Shown here: in pieces, positions 22,484 through 24,080 of the stretch | Layout of the letters: every line of letters starts with the position of its first letter | How positions within the stretch are numbered: the first letter of the stretch is position 1 | From: a virus | Strand: one strand, 5' to 3' | Length of the DNA: 24,080 nucleotides | Virus record (IMG/VR): IMGVR_UViG_3300017960_000056 | Span: 1 to 24,080 of that record | Notes under the pieces: generated by a model | What the model saw: only the letters and a program-made list of their open reading frames with translations | Told to the model about the DNA's origin: nothing | Databases searched by the model: none | Program-made: the position numbers and the translations under genes

Positions 22484-22517
22484 AAACCACTTACCTTTTG
22501 TGTGTAGTAAGTGGTTT
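22484..22517. repeat. 11-bp inverted repeat upstream of terS
   Basis: AAACCACTTAC (22484-22494) and GTAAGTGGTTT (22507-22517) are perfect reverse complements around a 12-nt loop. No U-tract follows on either strand, so it is not a standard terminator. It may be a terminase or nuclease binding site near cos, or an RNA structure. Confidence 0.6.
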
Positions 22518-22651
22518 ATAAAGGAGAGAAGAAAGGGGAAAAGGGAGAATGAAAGCAAACTACCCTTACATAACATATATATGTACAAGGTTAAATATTT
22601 CATTGTATGTTTACATATTACTTAAACAACTTAACGTGATTTTTGTGTTTG

Positions 22652-22706
22652 ATTAATATTTAATACATATTTTGTTTTCGTTTAAAGTTGTCAATTAAAT
22701 ATTAAT
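22652..22706 (-). promoter_or_regulatory. 13-bp inverted repeat flanking a candidate promoter
   Basis: ATTAATATTTAAT (22652-22664) and ATTAAATATTAAT (22694-22706) are perfect reverse complements, 29 bp apart. On the minus strand a perfect -35 TTGACA (22693-22688) lies right inside the upstream arm and, after 18 nt, TATGTA (22669-22664) is a weak -10 next to the other arm. The pair would flank a promoter reading towards terS. AT-rich DNA gives such repeats by chance more often than usual, though 13 perfect pairs is long. Confidence 0.4.
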
Positions 22707-22742
22707 GTTGAAGAGTTAATAAAGGTTTACACTTGAGGAAAG

Positions 22743-23090
22743 CTAAGCATGAAGTTTATTATGACAAGCAGCACATACGCTTTCAAGGTTGTCAAAGTCT
22801 AGTCGTTTGCTCCAGTCTTTCTTTGTCTCTATGATGTGGTGAACGATGGTTGCAGGTGTTACGTGCCCTTGCTTTAAACACTGCTCACATAGTGGTTGTT
22901 GGTTTAGTTTGGTTTGTCTTAGGTTCTGCCATTCCTTACTTGAATAGAATTTAATATACTCTTTATCGTACCTGTATCTCTCTTTATTGTACTGTTTGTA
23001 ATGATCGTTCTTATGCTTGCTACAGTATTTCTCATCATAAGGAATAAGCTCCCTACACCTTGAATGGCTACAGCGTTTCATTGGTTTCAT
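22743..23090 (-). CDS. HNH endonuclease
   Basis: The 115-aa product has an N-terminal zinc-finger-like patch (Cys7, Cys12, Cys23, His26), basic spacer residues (~28-60) and an HNH domain at ~66-115: CEQC at 68-71, HHI at 84-86, Asn101 in DFDNLESVC, then CAACH at 106-110. The paired CxxC motifs hold a structural zinc and His85, Asn101 and His110 are the expected HNH residues. HNH proteins encoded next to terminase genes are often needed for DNA cutting at cos during packaging (as in HK97). GGAGG lies 8 nt before the ATG. Only 27 nt separate it from the terminator upstream, so it must depend on read-through. Confidence 0.93.
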   Translation of the reverse strand: MKPMKRCSHSRCRELIPYDEKYCSKHKNDHYKQYNKERYRYDKEYIKFYSSKEWQNLRQTKLNQQPLCEQCLKQGHVTPATIVHHIIETKKDWSKRLDFDNLESVCAACHNKLHA

Positions 23091-23116
23091 TTTAAATTCC
23101 TCCGTATGTATGAAAT

Positions 23117-23145
23117 AAAAAGGAACCCACCGTTAAGTGGATTCC
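23117..23145 (-). terminator. Intrinsic terminator after the membrane-protein gene
   Basis: The minus strand reads GGAATCCAC (23145-23137), TTAACG, GTGGGTTCC (23130-23122), a 9-bp stem with one G-U pair, followed by five T (23121-23117) and then ATTT. It closes the two-gene unit 23973-23154 and separates it from the HNH/terminase genes. Confidence 0.85.
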
Positions 23146-23153
23146 AATTAGGG

Positions 23154-23336
23154 CTATTTCTTTTTAAAGATGATGTCCAGAGCTAGCAGGATAATACAAC
23201 CTACAAGAATGATGATTGAGATAATATTTGACCCGAAGCCAGTGTTCCAGTTTTTCCAAATTGAGTAGACTTGGAAAAGGAGCAAAAGGATAACTGCTAA
23301 CCTAAATGGCAATGTAAATGATTTAATGGTTATCAC
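23154..23336 (-). CDS. Small two-helix membrane protein, possible immunity/partner of the secreted protein
   Basis: Read from GTG at 23336 the product is 60 aa with two hydrophobic helices: ~8-27 (LPFRLAVILLLLFQVYSIW) and ~36-55 (NIISIIILVGCIILLALDII), a short Trp/Asn-containing link (KNWNTGFGS) and a basic KKK end, so it is a small inner-membrane hairpin protein. The GTG follows the previous stop by 7 nt and lacks a good ribosome site, which points to translational coupling; AGGTGAT lies at ideal spacing for an ATT codon at 23327, an unusual start giving 57 aa. Small hydrophobic proteins coded right after a secreted peptide are often its immunity protein. No homologue is recognised, so the role is inferred from the pairing and shared terminator. 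Confidence 0.7.
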   Translation of the reverse strand: MITIKSFTLPFRLAVILLLLFQVYSIWKNWNTGFGSNIISIIILVGCIILLALDIIFKKK

Positions 23337-23343
23337 CTATTCT

Positions 23344-23973
23344 CTATACGCATTGGTTTATTACGTTGGAAATGTTAAAGAAATCAAGGAAAGCATTTCC
23401 TACATCCTTTGGAAGGTTGTTAGATGTTTTTTTTACAGCTTCTTTCCAAGCGTCTATTGTTCTCCATCTTTGTTTTTTCAAGCTTTTGTACTTAGAGTAA
23501 ATTCTGTCAACGGTTTTCTTTACGCCGCCGAGTAAGTCGATAGCTTTCTTCAATTTGACAATTTTAGTCACTGGAAAGCCGACAGTCCCGATCATTAGAC
23601 CAATAGCAGTTATGCATTCCCACGCTCCAGCAGGTTGAATTGCAGAACTGTCAGCAGGTGTTTTAGATTCCTTTACATCTACATCAGATAAAGACGGAAC
23701 AACTAAATTATCACCGTTTGTAGTGACTTCAACCCCTGTTTTTTCTGTTAACCAACTAGCCACTTTTTCAGGGCCTTGTTTTTCGACACTAGCTGGCAAC
23801 TGCTCAATGCCTTCTAAGAATTTAACAAAATCACTGTCTGGTGAAAGAAGTTCACCCTCTAAACTTCCTGCTGGTGCATCAATTTCCCCTTCTTCCTTTG
23901 CTGATGCGAAGGAAGGTGTGATGGTCGCAAATGCTAGTAGAAAGGCTATAAAAAATGGAAAATATTTTTTCAT
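23344..23973 (-). CDS. Secreted protein of unknown function, bacteriocin-precursor-like
   Basis: The 209-aa product starts at ATG 23973 with GGGGGAGG 8 nt upstream. A clear signal peptide (KKYFPFFIAFLLAFATITPS) ends at ASA-KE, so the mature protein starts near Lys26. Residues ~26-112 are markedly acidic. From ~114 the chain changes: AGAWECITAIGLMIGTVGFP is a hydrophobic, Gly-rich stretch, followed by a very basic part (KIVKLKKAIDLLGGVKKTVD to ~185) and the end NVINQCV. The only two cysteines, Cys120 and Cys208, bracket this C-terminal domain and may pair outside the cell. An acidic leader with a hydrophobic/basic, Cys-bounded end recalls toxins such as SdpC, but there is no sequence match to it. 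The gene has its own promoter and shares a terminator with the next gene. The function is not established. Confidence 0.75.
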   Translation of the reverse strand: MKKYFPFFIAFLLAFATITPSFASAKEEGEIDAPAGSLEGELLSPDSDFVKFLEGIEQLPASVEKQGPEKVASWLTEKTGVEVTTNGDNLVVPSLSDVDVKESKTPADSSAIQPAGAWECITAIGLMIGTVGFPVTKIVKLKKAIDLLGGVKKTVDRIYSKYKSLKKQRWRTIDAWKEAVKKTSNNLPKDVGNAFLDFFNISNVINQCV

Positions 23974-24018
23974 AGCATTCCCTCCCCCTTTGTTTATTTT
24001 TTAAGCCCTTTCACCGCA

Positions 24019-24040
24019 ACTATAACATACTGTCCAGTAT
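24019..24040 (-). promoter_or_regulatory. Extended -10 promoter with a 14-bp dyad, in front of the secreted-protein gene
   Basis: On the minus strand TGTTATAGT gives an extended -10 (TATAGT at 24024-24019); the -35 position 17 nt upstream (TTTATT) is poor. Immediately upstream of the -10 lies ATACTG-TC-CAGTAT (24027-24040), a perfect 6+2+6 dyad inside the spacer, well placed for a repressor to block polymerase. It does not match the Bacillus LexA box. The gene starts 46 nt downstream. Confidence 0.55.
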
Positions 24041-24080
24041 AAATAAACATATTATCCCATAATTAGTCCTTAACTACCAT

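Larger units (their letters stand above)
22212..22742. other. Intergenic region between HNH and terS: candidate cos/packaging region
   Basis: This 531-bp gap has no convincing gene; a frame at 22490-22299 (minus) has no ribosome site and low-quality composition. Its right part (22555-22735) is very AT-rich; its left part contains an unusually G/C-rich island (about 22387-22450, with CTCCCCGCCGTACCCTCCG). In cos phages of this gene order, with an HNH nuclease next to terminase, the cohesive-end site lies here. It also holds an 11-bp inverted repeat and a 13-bp inverted repeat (listed separately) and a 12-bp palindrome ACATATATATGT (22573-22584). The cos position itself is inferred. Confidence 0.4.

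Noticed and set aside
22299-22490. Minus-strand frame of 63 codons in the HNH-terS gap
   Set aside because: No ribosome site before the start, unusual mix of Lys/Arg/Pro then aromatic residues, and it covers the candidate packaging region; more likely non-coding.
23344-23973. Naming the secreted protein as SdpC
   Set aside because: Only the general layout is similar; the SdpC hydrophobic segment and its two-Cys loop are not present, so a name is not justified.
1-24080. CRISPR arrays, tRNA/rRNA genes, insertion sequences, integrase
   Set aside because: I looked for regularly spaced repeats, cloverleaf-like sequences, transposase motifs and recombinase catalytic patterns and found none that hold up.

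Overview
The window is almost entirely the structural half of a siphovirus genome from a low-GC Gram-positive host, most likely Bacillus or a close relative. Pointers to the host are strong AGGAGG-type ribosome binding sites, frequent TTG/GTG starts, sigma-A-like promoters with extended -10 elements, and the protein families (P27 small terminase, DUF1056, phi13-type major tail protein, DUF806, BppU, XkdX). Every confident gene lies on the minus strand, so the phage reads from right to left.

Right edge (24080-23117): a self-contained unit with an extended -10 promoter overlapping a 14-bp dyad, a 209-aa secreted protein of unknown function, a 60-aa membrane protein and an intrinsic terminator. 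It looks like a prophage-expressed accessory cassette, possibly a bacteriocin-like toxin with its protector. Next (23090-19801) come an HNH endonuclease, a ~530-bp AT-rich gap with inverted repeats (candidate cos/regulatory region), small and large terminase, and a DUF1056 membrane protein. Head genes (19798-15157): portal, HK97-type protease, a 46-aa zinc-ribbon protein, HK97-fold major capsid, then connector, head closure, gp10-like and DUF806 tail-completion proteins. Tail genes (15134-4380): major tail protein, G/GT tail-assembly chaperone with a dnaX-type slippery site for -1 frameshifting, a 1519-aa tape measure with a lytic transglycosylase domain, Dit, a short Tal, a beta-helix fibre, a BppU/knob protein, a small hypothetical and two XkdX-like proteins. 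Lysis (4328-3049): holin and a glucosaminidase-LysM endolysin, closed by a strong terminator.

Left of the lysis genes (2887-1746) is a ParA ATPase followed by a ribbon-helix-helix protein, a plasmid-type partition pair. This suggests that the prophage is kept as a plasmid (phage-plasmid) rather than integrated. Next is a lipoprotein gene with its own promoter, spacer palindrome and terminator (1711-1057). The leftmost ~1 kb lacks convincing complete genes but holds a perfect DnaA box flanked by a 12-bp inverted repeat (candidate replication origin), a 57-bp imperfect dyad, a possible decayed reading frame and, at the very edge, the start of an unrelated lipoprotein gene.

Several intrinsic terminators sit inside the late operon with no obvious promoter after them. 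They probably set protein ratios by attenuation or are overridden by antitermination. No tRNA, rRNA, CRISPR array, insertion sequence, integrase or replication initiator gene is visible here.
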